This document shows positions 16,149 to 24,328 of a stretch of DNA of 64,000 bases, one piece after another. This DNA is from Jeongeupia chitinilytica (GTDB taxonomy: Bacteria > Pseudomonadota > Gammaproteobacteria > Burkholderiales > Chitinibacteraceae). Under the pieces are notes generated by a model. It was not told where the DNA came from. It searched no databases and was given only the letters and a program-made list of their open reading frames with translations. The number at the start of each line of letters is the position of its first letter. Position 1 is the first letter of the stretch. The stretch covers positions 248,001 through 312,000 of the forward strand of contig NZ_BMYO01000002.1 in assembly GCF_014652315.1 (NCBI RefSeq), read 5' to 3'. Position numbers and translations under genes: made by a program.

Positions 16149-16240
16149 TCTGTTGGGATGCGAGATTTGCGTCTTGATGGTTTCTCCTTTGTAGATGTTG
16201 TTGGTGGCCCGGAACCGTTTACGTTTCCGGGTTTTTTTTC
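16149..16240 (+). ncRNA. Candidate small RNA, about 90 nt
   Basis: A promoter with a perfect -35 box and a strong intrinsic terminator bracket about 90 non-coding bases in the intergenic region before the cupin gene. The transcript would contain TTTCTCCTTT (16180-16189), complementary to a Shine-Dalgarno sequence, which is typical of Hfq-dependent RNAs that block ribosome binding. An alternative is an attenuated leader of the cupin gene that starts 17 bases after the terminator. Structure is read directly; RNA function is inferred. Confidence 0.5.
16208..16239 (+). terminator. Intrinsic terminator of the small RNA
   Basis: Stem CCCGGAA/TTCCGGG (16208-16214 with 16225-16231) followed by eight T residues. 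It lies upstream of the cupin gene, so readthrough would be needed to express that gene from the upstream promoter. Confidence 0.9.
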
Positions 16241-16256
16241 ATCTGGAGTTTCCGAA

Positions 16257-16736
16257 ATGACCTCTCCGGTATTCATCGATCGCGCCCTGCTGGGCGAACT
16301 CGCGTCCGAGGCGGCGCAGAGTCCGCGTTTGCGCAAGAACCGCAATTTCCACGCCGGCAACGACGACGCCTGTCATCGATTGCTCAACGCGCTCGAGCCC
16401 GGAACCTACATCCAGCCGCATCGCCATCTGGCGGCGGACAAGGAAGAAACGCTGATCGTGCTCGCCGGCCGTGTCGGCGTGCTGCTGTTCGACGAAGCCG
16501 GTGCGGTGACCGCGACGCGCGAACTCGTCGCCGGCGGCGAGACGGTGGGGGTCAACGTTGCGCCTGGCGTTTTCCACAGCCTGGTCGCACTGGACGCCGG
16601 CTCGGTGTTCTTCGAGAGCAAGGCGGGCCCGTATGCCGCGCTGACCGCGGCGGAAAAGGCCGAATGGGCGCCCTCGGAAGGCGAGCCGGGGGTCGAGTCC
16701 TTTCTGGCCGGCATGCTCGCGCACTTCCCCCGCTAA
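16257..16736 (+). CDS. WbuC-family cupin-fold protein
   Basis: The 159-residue protein has a cupin metal-binding pattern: RNFHAGNDDACHRLLNAL, then YIQPHRHLAADKEET with two His and a Glu, and PGVFHSLVAL with the last His. WbuC-type cupins are linked to surface polysaccharide loci in other bacteria; no such genes are adjacent here. ATG 16257 is preceded by a GGAG motif. It stands alone between the small RNA and the acylphosphatase gene. Confidence 0.82.
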   Translation: MTSPVFIDRALLGELASEAAQSPRLRKNRNFHAGNDDACHRLLNALEPGTYIQPHRHLAADKEETLIVLAGRVGVLLFDEAGAVTATRELVAGGETVGVNVAPGVFHSLVALDAGSVFFESKAGPYAALTAAEKAEWAPSEGEPGVESFLAGMLAHFPR

Positions 16737-16812
16737 CGCTGGGCAGCGGGCTCGACAACCTGCCAGGTAACGCCGGTCCCGCCGGAGCCGTCACCGGTTT
16801 GCGTTCAGCGAA

Positions 16813-17097
16813 CTAAAGCGTATCGAGCTCGCAAAAACCCGTTAGTGCTTCGGGGCTGGCGTCGTTCGCCTCAACTCGGTCGACCCGGGCCGATTCGGGG
16901 CCACGGCTCACCCAGCGCTGGAAATCGTCGACCTCGCCGGGACGCCCTTGCGCCTGGATTTCGACCGTTCCGTCGGTGCGGTTGCGGACCCAGCCGGTCA
17001 GGTTGCGGGCCAGCGCTTCGCGGACTGTGTAGAAACGGAAGCCGACGCCCTGTACCCGGCCGTGGACGCGCAGCCGTCTGGCGATGATCTCGTTCAT
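16813..17097 (-). CDS. acyP: Acylphosphatase
   Basis: The 94-residue enzyme hydrolyses acyl phosphates in the cytoplasm. The catalytic Arg is in GRVQGVGFRFYTV (about residue 21) and the catalytic Asn in GWVRNRTDGTVEIQAQG; both match the family signatures. ATG 17097 gives the usual length. It lies 70 bases downstream of metG behind a terminator, so it is probably transcribed separately. Confidence 0.93.
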   Translation of the reverse strand: MNEIIARRLRVHGRVQGVGFRFYTVREALARNLTGWVRNRTDGTVEIQAQGRPGEVDDFQRWVSRGPESARVDRVEANDASPEALTGFCELDTL

Positions 17098-17120
17098 TCC
17101 GCTTCCTCCGTTGATGAGGC

Positions 17121-17150
17121 AAAACAAAACCGGCCACACGGGCCGGTTTT
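17121..17150 (-). terminator. metG terminator
   Basis: Minus-strand stem AAAACCGGCC/GGCCGGTTTT (17126-17135 with 17141-17150) with a T-rich tail, 18 bases after the metG stop. Confidence 0.88.
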
Positions 17151-17167
17151 GATTTTAGTGCCGCGCC

Positions 17168-19210
17168 TTACTTGACGCGCATCCCCGGCTTCGCGCCGCT
17201 GTCCGGGCTGAGGATGTACAGGCCGCCGTCGCCACCGCCGGCGAGCACCATGCCCTCGGACAGGCCGAACTTCATCTTGCGCGGCGCCAGGTTGGCGACC
17301 ATGACGGTCAGCCGGCCCTGCAGGTCTTCGGGCTTGTAGGCCGACTTGATGCCGGCGAAGACGTGGCGCGTTTCGTTGCCGATGTCGAGTGTCAGCGAGA
17401 CCAGCTTGTCGGCGCCCTCGACGGCCTTGGCTTCGACGATCTTCGCCACGCGCAGGTCGACCTTCATGAAGTCGTCGATGCTGATCGTTTCTGCGATCGG
17501 CGGCACATCGTAGTCGAGCGCCGGCTTGGTTTCGATCGGTGCGAGCGCCTGCTTGTTTTCTTCGACCATGGCTTCGATGGCCTTCGGATCGATCCGCGTC
17601 ATCAGGTGCGAATACGGGTTGATGCAGTGCGCGAGCAACAGCGAGCCGGCGTCGACCCAGCGCAGCGGTGCGATGTTGAGGAAGGCTTCGACATCGGCAG
17701 CCAGCCTGGGCAGTACCGGCTTCAGGTAGATGGTCAGCAGGCGGAAGGCGTTGATCAGGATCGAGCAGACGCGCTGCAGCTCGGCGTCCATGCCTTCCTG
17801 CTTGGCCATTTCCCACGGTTTGTTGGCGTCGACGAACTGGTTGACCTCGTCGGTCAGCGCCATGATGTCGCGGATCGCGCGGCTGAATTCACGGTTCTCG
17901 ATCAGTTGTGCCAGTTCATCGCCTGCGGCCTGCAGTTTCGCCAGGACCGGCGCATCGCCGAGGTCGCGCGCCAGCTCGCCACCGAAGCGCTTGCTGATGA
18001 AACCGGCGGCGCGGCTGGCGATGTTGACGTACTTGCCGATCAGGTCGCTGTTGACGCGGGCGGCGAAGTCTTCGAGGTTGAGGTCGATGTCCTCGATGGC
18101 GCTGTTGAGCTTGGCGGCGAAGTAGTAGCGCAGCCATTCCGGATTCAGGTGCCGCAGATACGATTCGGCCGTGATGAAGGTGCCGCGGCTCTTGCTCATC
18201 TTGGCGCCGTCGACGGTCAGGAAACCGTGGGCATTGATGCCGGTCGGCGTGCGGTAGCCGCTGTATTCGAGCATGGCTGGCCAGAACAGCGCATGGAAGT
18301 AGAGGATGTCCTTGCCGATGAAGTGGTAGAGCTCGGCGCTGGAATCCTTGTTCCAGTACTCGTCGAAATCCAGACCGAGCCGGTCGCACAGGTTCTTGTG
18401 GCTGGCCATGTAGCCGACCGGCGCGTCGAGCCAGACGTAGAAGTACTTGCCCGGCGCATCCGGAATCTCGAAGCCGAAGTACGGAGCGTCGCGCGAGATG
18501 TCCCAGTCGTTCAGGCCGGCGTCGAACCATTCCTGCATCTTGTTTGCGGCGCCTTCCTGCAGGCGCGCACGCTCGGCCCCGTTGACCGTGGTTGCACCGG
18601 TGGTCCAGCCCTTGAGGAAGTCCTCGCACTCGCCGAGACGGAAGAAGAAGTGCTCCGAATCACGCAGTACCGGCGTTGCGCCCGAGACGGCCGAGTACGG
18701 GTTCTTCAGCTCGGTCGGCTGGTAGGTGGCGCCACAGACTTCACAGTTGTCGCCGTACTGGTCCTTGGCGCCGCACTTCGGGCACTCGCCCTTCACGAAG
18801 CGGTCCGGCAGGAACATGTTCTTCTGCGGGTCGTACAGCTGCGAGATCGTGCGCGAGACGATCTTGCCGTTGGCCTTGAGCTTGGCGTAGATGTCGTAGG
18901 CGAACTGGCGGTTTTCTGCCGAGTTGGTGCTGTAGTAGTTGTCGAAGGCGACATGAAAACCGGTGAAGTCGCGCAGGTGTTCGCCGTGCACGCGCTCGAT
19001 CAGCGCCTCCGGCGTGATGCCTTCCTTCTCCGCGCGCAACATGATCGGGGTACCGTGGGTGTCGTCGGCACAGACGTAGTGGCAGCTGTGGCCGCGCATC
19101 TTCTGGAAACGGACCCAGATGTCCGTCTGGATGTACTCGACCAGGTGACCGAGGTGGATGGCGCCGTTGGCGTAGGGCAGGGCGGAGGTGACGAGGATCT
19201 TGCGGCTCAT
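17168..19210 (-). CDS. metG: Methionyl-tRNA synthetase
   Basis: The 680-residue enzyme charges tRNA-Met. It shows the HIGH-type motif AIHLGHL near residue 15, a zinc-binding knuckle with CPKCGAKDQYGDNCEVCG (about residues 145-165), the KMSKSRGTF loop near residue 335 and a C-terminal OB-fold tRNA-binding domain (DDFMKVDLRVAKIVEA) that makes the enzyme dimeric. ATG 19210 begins directly with the catalytic domain; a TTG six codons upstream is less likely. It is a single-gene unit. Confidence 0.97.
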   Translation of the reverse strand: MSRKILVTSALPYANGAIHLGHLVEYIQTDIWVRFQKMRGHSCHYVCADDTHGTPIMLRAEKEGITPEALIERVHGEHLRDFTGFHVAFDNYYSTNSAENRQFAYDIYAKLKANGKIVSRTISQLYDPQKNMFLPDRFVKGECPKCGAKDQYGDNCEVCGATYQPTELKNPYSAVSGATPVLRDSEHFFFRLGECEDFLKGWTTGATTVNGAERARLQEGAANKMQEWFDAGLNDWDISRDAPYFGFEIPDAPGKYFYVWLDAPVGYMASHKNLCDRLGLDFDEYWNKDSSAELYHFIGKDILYFHALFWPAMLEYSGYRTPTGINAHGFLTVDGAKMSKSRGTFITAESYLRHLNPEWLRYYFAAKLNSAIEDIDLNLEDFAARVNSDLIGKYVNIASRAAGFISKRFGGELARDLGDAPVLAKLQAAGDELAQLIENREFSRAIRDIMALTDEVNQFVDANKPWEMAKQEGMDAELQRVCSILINAFRLLTIYLKPVLPRLAADVEAFLNIAPLRWVDAGSLLLAHCINPYSHLMTRIDPKAIEAMVEENKQALAPIETKPALDYDVPPIAETISIDDFMKVDLRVAKIVEAKAVEGADKLVSLTLDIGNETRHVFAGIKSAYKPEDLQGRLTVMVANLAPRKMKFGLSEGMVLAGGGDGGLYILSPDSGAKPGMRVK

Positions 19211-19303
19211 GGTCGTCTTTTTGGGCAATGAATCAGCCGATTATATCGCAGCCGCACGCCGGGCCGTGGCGCATTGCGGACGGGGCCGTTATAGTTGTTT
19301 GTC

Positions 19304-19690
19304 ATGCCCCCATGGCCGCACAGGACCCCAGAACGTATGCCGCCCCCGCCGCCCGACCTGCAGCACGAGCTTGCCGCCATCGACGCCGCCTTTGCCGCAC
19401 TGGCACGGGATCTGGGGCAGGACCTGCGCGCCGAGCTGCTCGACGCCTACTGGCCGACCCACGAAGCCTGCCTGGCGGAAATCGGCCTGGCGCTGCAACA
19501 GGGGCAGCACTACCTGGCCGAACGTGCGGCGCACCAGTTGAAAGGGGCATGTGCGCAAATCGGCGCAACCGGCATGGCGGCGCGGTGCCGCGGCATCGAG
19601 CTTGCGGCGCGCGACGCACGGTCTGCCGACGACGCCTATGCAGAGCTTCAGGTGTTGGCTGCCGGTATCGAATCCGCGCTGCGGCGCTGA
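19304..19690 (+). CDS. Hpt (histidine phosphotransfer) domain protein
   Basis: The 128-residue protein is a single helical Hpt domain. The phosphorylated His is in AAHQLKGACAQIG, matching the HxLKG motif, within an all-alpha context typical of the four-helix bundle. It probably relays phosphate between a hybrid kinase and a regulator encoded elsewhere. The N-terminus is Pro-rich and the start is uncertain (ATG 19304 or ATG 19337). Confidence 0.8.
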   Translation: MPPWPHRTPERMPPPPPDLQHELAAIDAAFAALARDLGQDLRAELLDAYWPTHEACLAEIGLALQQGQHYLAERAAHQLKGACAQIGATGMAARCRGIELAARDARSADDAYAELQVLAAGIESALRR

Positions 19691-19755
19691 CCGTTACATC
19701 GGCGCCGGCGGGCTCAGGCTACACTGGCGCGTTCCCGTTCCGGATTGGCTTGACC

Positions 19756-20370
19756 ATGCAGCTGCAGTTCGACGTGTTGTTCCTGATCGGCACCGCCGCC
19801 TTCACGATTTCCGGCTATCTGGTCGGCGCGACCAAACGCTTCGACGTGCTGGGTGTCGTGATTCTGGCGCTGCTGACCGCCATCGGCGGCGGGATGATCC
19901 GCGACGTGCTGGTCGACCGGGTGCCGCGCATCTTCATCGATGCAGGTCCGCTGTACACGATTTTCGCCACCTTGCTGGTGGCCTGGGCGATCAAACTGCA
20001 CCAGCGCAATCGCGGCTTGCTGTACAAGATCTTCATCATTGCCGATTCGATCGGTCTGGTTGCATTCAGCATTGCCGGCGCGCAGATCGGCCTCGATGTG
20101 GGACTCAACCTGTTCGGCGTGGCCTTCCTCGCCTTCGTCACCGCCGTCGGCGGCGGACTGGTGCGCGACATGATGGTCAACGACGTGCCCTTCATCCTGC
20201 ACGAGGATTTTTACGGCACCGTCGCCATTCTCGTGGCTGCGCTGCTGTATGCGGCAGCACAGGCGGGCTGGCGCGGTCTGTGGGTCGAGTGGACCCTGTT
20301 CGTCATCGGCCTCGGGCTGCGACTGGTTGCGCACCTGCGCGACTTCCGCCTGCCGCGGGTCGGGCACTGA
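19756..20370 (+). CDS. TRIC-family (UPF0126) cation channel-like membrane protein
   Basis: The 204-residue inner-membrane protein has seven hydrophobic segments and two repeated motifs: AIGGGMIRDVLVDRVPRIF and AVGGGLVRDMMVNDVPFIL. This duplication with GGG-x-RD is the signature of the YadS/YicG family, which shares the fold of trimeric intracellular cation channels. Physiological role in bacteria is open (potassium or small-solute flux). ATG 19756 starts just before the first membrane helix. Confidence 0.88.
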   Translation: MQLQFDVLFLIGTAAFTISGYLVGATKRFDVLGVVILALLTAIGGGMIRDVLVDRVPRIFIDAGPLYTIFATLLVAWAIKLHQRNRGLLYKIFIIADSIGLVAFSIAGAQIGLDVGLNLFGVAFLAFVTAVGGGLVRDMMVNDVPFILHEDFYGTVAILVAALLYAAAQAGWRGLWVEWTLFVIGLGLRLVAHLRDFRLPRVGH

Positions 20371-20371
20371 G

Positions 20372-21010
20372 ATGAAGCGGGCCGAGGTGGACTGGCCGGT
20401 TTCGGGCGATCCCCGTGTCTGGGCCGACTGGCTTCGGGCGCGGCTGGCCGGCTCGCCGCGCCCTGAAAGCGGCGATTTTCCGTTCGAGCAGGAAGCGCGT
20501 CCCGCGGCGGTGCTGATCGCGATCGTGCCCCGCATCGACGGGGTTTCGGTACTGCTGACCGAACGTGCGGCACACCTGCCGACGCATGGGGGGCAGATCA
20601 GCTTTCCCGGTGGTCGGGTCGAGAACGACGACGACGGAGCCATCGCCGCAGCGCTGCGCGAAAGCCGCGAGGAAATCGGCCTCGATGGCTGCTATGTCCG
20701 GGTGATCGATACGCTGGGCGCGTATTACACCGTCAGTGGTTATGCGGTGACGCCGGTGATCGGCGTGCTCGATCCGGGCTTCAGCCTGACGCCATCGGCC
20801 GACGAGGTCGAGCACGTGTTCGAACTGCCATTGCAGCAGCTGCTCAACCCGTCGCTGTACGAGCGGCGCTGGGTCGAACGCCGCGGTCTGCGCGGACAGA
20901 CGCATTTCATCGAGATCGACGGTTACACGGTATGGGGGGCGACGGCAAACATGCTGCTGATGCTGGCGGCGGCGCTCGGTATCGGCGGAGAACCGGTCGA
21001 CGTCGCCTGA
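20372..21010 (+). CDS. CoA pyrophosphatase (Nudix hydrolase)
   Basis: The 212-residue enzyme contains the Nudix region ISFPGGRVENDDDGAIAAAL followed by RESREEIGL, with the metal-binding Glu residues in REEIG. The upstream LLTERAAHLPTHGGQ segment and later GYAVTPVIGV are the extra signature of CoA-specific members (NudL/YeaB type), which cleave CoA to phosphopantetheine and 3',5'-ADP. ATG 20372 lies one base after the stop of the channel gene. Confidence 0.88.
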   Translation: MKRAEVDWPVSGDPRVWADWLRARLAGSPRPESGDFPFEQEARPAAVLIAIVPRIDGVSVLLTERAAHLPTHGGQISFPGGRVENDDDGAIAAALRESREEIGLDGCYVRVIDTLGAYYTVSGYAVTPVIGVLDPGFSLTPSADEVEHVFELPLQQLLNPSLYERRWVERRGLRGQTHFIEIDGYTVWGATANMLLMLAAALGIGGEPVDVA

Positions 21011-21065
21011 GGGCGCGCGGCCACGTCGGCCGGAAATCCGCGTAGACCGGCCGGCTCGCCGGGCC

Positions 21066-22454
21066 CTATTCGGCAGGGCGCAGCTTGGGCAGGGAGATCC
21101 GGGCGATCAGTCCGTGTGGCTGTGCGTCGGCCAGTACGATGGTGCCGCCATGACGTTCGGCAATTTCCTTGACGATGGCCATTCCGAGGCCACAGCCGTT
21201 GCCGTCGTTCTGGTTGACGCGGTAAAAACGCTCGAACACACGCGGTTTCTGTTCGTCCGGAATGCCGTTGCCGTCGTCTTCGACTTCGACGATGTAGTCT
21301 GGGCCTTGCTCGAACAGGCGTACGGTAATGCTGCAGCCGCGCGGAATGTACTTGATCGCGTTCTCGATCAGATTGACGAACAGCTCGCGCAACAGCGCCG
21401 GATTACCGTCGATGTTCGCTTCCTGCAAGGCGCTGTCGCAGCCGAGGTCCATGCCGGCTGCGAGTGCGCGCGGTACCGATTCGGCGGTCAGGTCGCGAAT
21501 CAGCTTGGCGAGGTCGACCTTCATGCCCGGCGTACCGGTCTGCGCGCCGGGTTCCGAGCGTGCCAGTGTCAGCAGCTGATTGACGAGGTGGATGCTGCGT
21601 GTGGCGCTCGCATGGACGAGGTTGAGCCGGTCACGCAGACCTTCCGGTGTCGATTCGCGCATCGCCAGTTCGGTCTGCGATTTCAGCCCGGCCAGCGGCG
21701 TACGCAACTGGTGGGCCGCATCGGCGATGAAGCGCCGTTGCCTGGACACGCTTTCGTTGGTCGTCGACAGCAGGTGGTTCAACGCATGCGTCAGTGATTG
21801 CAGTTCGACCGGCAACGCGTGCGTTTCCAGCGGCGCGAGATCCTGCGGTGCACGATGTTCGACGCTGCGCTGCAGTTTCTCCAGCGGACGCAGGCCGCGG
21901 CGGATGCCGAGCCAGACCAGTGCGCTCATTGCGACGATGAGCAGCCCCATCGGAATGCCGGTGGCCAGCAGGATTTCGCGCGACATCTGGCTGCGTTTCT
22001 GCAGGTTCTTGCCGACCTGCACGTGCAGCCAGTGGTCGGGCCTGTTCAGCGGGTAATAGATCGACAGCACCCGGATCGGTTCGCCGTCCTGAACGGTGTT
22101 GTAGAACAGCGGGTTGTTGGCGGCGGGCGCGGAAGGCGGGGACGGCAGGCGGCGGTTGCCGAGGATCATGCCGCCCGGCAGGGTGCTGACGGTATAGAAG
22201 AGTTTGTCGTCGGGGCCTTCCTCGAGCAGCAGCTGCGCGGCACGGGGGAAGTCGACGATCAGACCGTCGTCGAACGGTCTGACCTGACGGGCAATCGCCT
22301 GCGCGGTCTGCTGCAGGCTATTGTCGGTAATGGCGTTGGCGTAGTGCGTCGCGACGTTGTAGTACAGCGCCGCACCGGCCAACCAGAGGACGATTTGCGG
22401 TATCAGCAGCCACAGCAGCAGCTGCCGTTTGAGCGAAACCTTATCCCGCAACAT
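21066..22454 (-). CDS. Sensor histidine kinase (TctE/QseC-like)
   Basis: The 462-residue inner-membrane kinase has membrane segments at about 12-33 and 167-187 around a periplasmic domain, then a HAMP-like linker. The phospho-accepting His lies in FIADAAHQLRTPLAGL; the ATPase domain has LFVNLIENAIKYIP, VEDDGNGIP and GCGLGMAIV. The gene overlaps that of its partner regulator by 14 bases on the same strand. The stimulus is unknown. Confidence 0.92.
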   Translation of the reverse strand: MLRDKVSLKRQLLLWLLIPQIVLWLAGAALYYNVATHYANAITDNSLQQTAQAIARQVRPFDDGLIVDFPRAAQLLLEEGPDDKLFYTVSTLPGGMILGNRRLPSPPSAPAANNPLFYNTVQDGEPIRVLSIYYPLNRPDHWLHVQVGKNLQKRSQMSREILLATGIPMGLLIVAMSALVWLGIRRGLRPLEKLQRSVEHRAPQDLAPLETHALPVELQSLTHALNHLLSTTNESVSRQRRFIADAAHQLRTPLAGLKSQTELAMRESTPEGLRDRLNLVHASATRSIHLVNQLLTLARSEPGAQTGTPGMKVDLAKLIRDLTAESVPRALAAGMDLGCDSALQEANIDGNPALLRELFVNLIENAIKYIPRGCSITVRLFEQGPDYIVEVEDDGNGIPDEQKPRVFERFYRVNQNDGNGCGLGMAIVKEIAERHGGTIVLADAQPHGLIARISLPKLRPAE

Positions 22455-23139
22455 CCTGCGACAGCGGTTGTTGCTTCTCGAGCAGATAACCCAGACCGCG
22501 GATGGTACGGATTACCACGCCACACGGTTCGAGCTTCTTGCGCAGGCGATGGACGTACACTTCGATTGCATTGAGGCCGACTTCGGCGTTGTCGGAGCCC
22601 AGTTCGGAAACGATCTGCTCCTTGGTGACGACGCGGTCGATGTTCGACATCAGGATTTCGAGTACGGTCAGTTCGCGTGCCGACAGGTCGAGCGGCGTGT
22701 CGTTGCACCAGGCGCGCTGGCCGGCGCGGTCGAGGCGCAGGTTGCCCAGTTGCTGGACCGATTGCGGCAGGATCTGGCTGCGGCGCAGCAGTGCACGCAG
22801 ACGCGCTTCGAGTTCGGCAAATTCGAACGGTTTGGCCAGGTAGTCGTCGGCACCGGCGTCGAGGCCGGCAACGCGTTCTTCCAGCCCGTCGAGCGCGGTC
22901 AGGATCAGGATGGGCAGCGAAGGCTTGTGCTGGCGGACGTTGCGCAGCACGGTGAGGCCGTCCATGTTCGGCAAGCCGATGTCGAGCACGACGATGTCGT
23001 AATCGTTGTGCAGCAGAATCTGCAACGCCAGAGCGCCATCGTTGACACAGTCAACCTGGAAGTCGGCCTGTGACAGGCTGGTTTTCAGGGCATCGGCGAG
23101 AATGAGATCGTCTTCGGCAAGAAAAAGCCGGGTGCTCAT
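22441..23139 (-). CDS. Response regulator, OmpR family
   Basis: The 232-residue regulator has a receiver domain (acceptor Asp in VVLDIGLPNMDG; Lys in YLAKPFEF) and a winged-helix output domain (IEVYVHRLRKKLEPCG, IRTIRGLGYLLEK). ATG 23139 starts just before the first receiver strand. It leads the operon with the kinase gene; target genes are not evident in the neighbourhood. Confidence 0.92.
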   Translation of the reverse strand: MSTRLFLAEDDLILADALKTSLSQADFQVDCVNDGALALQILLHNDYDIVVLDIGLPNMDGLTVLRNVRQHKPSLPILILTALDGLEERVAGLDAGADDYLAKPFEFAELEARLRALLRRSQILPQSVQQLGNLRLDRAGQRAWCNDTPLDLSARELTVLEILMSNIDRVVTKEQIVSELGSDNAEVGLNAIEVYVHRLRKKLEPCGVVIRTIRGLGYLLEKQQPLSQDVAG

Positions 23140-23221
23140 GGTGGGAAACCTCCGGGGAATTCGGCGTTCTGTAAGGAAATGCTTACTGCTGAGTGTAACT
23201 GCTATTTCGCCAATTTCCCAG

Positions 23222-24328
23222 TTATTTTGATGCGCCCAGCGTTCGGGCGCGTTCCCTGCTTTCCCTAGCCAGACCGGCGGCATATTCGGCTTGCCAGTCC
23301 GCTGCCAGCCAGCCCGAAAGCTCGCTCTGGACCAGGTCGGCCAGCGCGTTGATCCAGTCCGGCTGGTCGTTGAGGCAGGGAATGTAGCGGAAGTCGCCAC
23401 CACCGGCTGTGAGGAAGGTCTCTTTGCCCTCGATCGCGATTTCCTCGAGCGTTTCGAGACAGTCGGCCACGAAGCCCGGGCAGATGACGTCGAGCCGGCC
23501 GACGCCGGCCTTGCCCAGCTTCGTCAGTACGTCGGCGGTATACGGCTTGAGCCATTCGGCCTTGCCGAAGCGCGACTGGAAACTCAGCGTGTACTGGTCA
23601 GGATCGAGGTCCAGCGCGTCGGCGAGCAGTCTGGCGGTCTTGTGGCAGTGACAGAAATAGGGGTCGCCCTTGTCCAGCGTGTAGCGCGGAAGGCCGTGGA
23701 AGCTCATCAGCAGGTGATCGCCGCGGCCTTCACGCTGCCAGTGGGCACGAACCTGCCCGGCCAATGCATCGATGTAACCGGGGTGGTCATGGAAGCTGCG
23801 CACGGTCCGCAGTGCCGGCTGGTTGCGGTAGCGCATCAGCTGCGCGAACGCTGCATCGCAGGCGGTCGCCGTGGTGCTGGCGGCGTACTGCGGATAAAGC
23901 GGCATCAACAGGATGCGGTCGCAGCCGGCGGCCTTCAGTGTGTCGAGGCCCGCGGCAATCGACGGTTCGCCGTAGCGCATGCCGACCGCGAACGACAGCG
24001 GTGCCTGCAGCCGTTCGCCCAGATAGCCCTTGAGCAGGCGGGTCTGCTTCTGCGTCCAGACCTGCAGCGGCGAGCCTTCCTTGCTCCAGATGCTGGCGTA
24101 TTTGTGCGCCGACTTCTTCGGGCGCACGTTGAGGATGATGCCGCGCAGGATCAGTTGCCAGATCAGTCTGGGAATTTCGACGACCCGCGGGTCGGAGAGG
24201 AACTGGCGCAGATAGGGTTTGACGGCGGCAGCGGTCGGCGCGTCCGGCGTGCCGAGGTTGACCAGCAGTACGCCGATCCGGGCTGGCTGGTCATGACGGA
24301 ACTCGGTTTCGGTGACAAAACGACTCAT
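23222..24328 (-). CDS. hemH: Ferrochelatase
   Basis: The 368-residue enzyme inserts iron into protoporphyrin IX at the last step of haem synthesis. It begins with RIGVLLVNLGTPDAPT and contains the conserved MSFHGLPRYT with the catalytic His, followed by GDPYFCHCHKTA and the CPGFVADCLETLEEI block near the C-terminus. Its ATG overlaps the transglutaminase gene by four bases, so it is the last gene of a coupled four-gene operon. Confidence 0.96.
   Translation of the reverse strand: MSRFVTETEFRHDQPARIGVLLVNLGTPDAPTAAAVKPYLRQFLSDPRVVEIPRLIWQLILRGIILNVRPKKSAHKYASIWSKEGSPLQVWTQKQTRLLKGYLGERLQAPLSFAVGMRYGEPSIAAGLDTLKAAGCDRILLMPLYPQYAASTTATACDAAFAQLMRYRNQPALRTVRSFHDHPGYIDALAGQVRAHWQREGRGDHLLMSFHGLPRYTLDKGDPYFCHCHKTARLLADALDLDPDQYTLSFQSRFGKAEWLKPYTADVLTKLGKAGVGRLDVICPGFVADCLETLEEIAIEGKETFLTAGGGDFRYIPCLNDQPDWINALADLVQSELSGWLAADWQAEYAAGLARESRERARTLGASK

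Noticed and set aside
17363..19231. Long plus-strand open frame opposite metG
   Set aside because: Antisense shadow of a clearly conserved gene; no family pattern.
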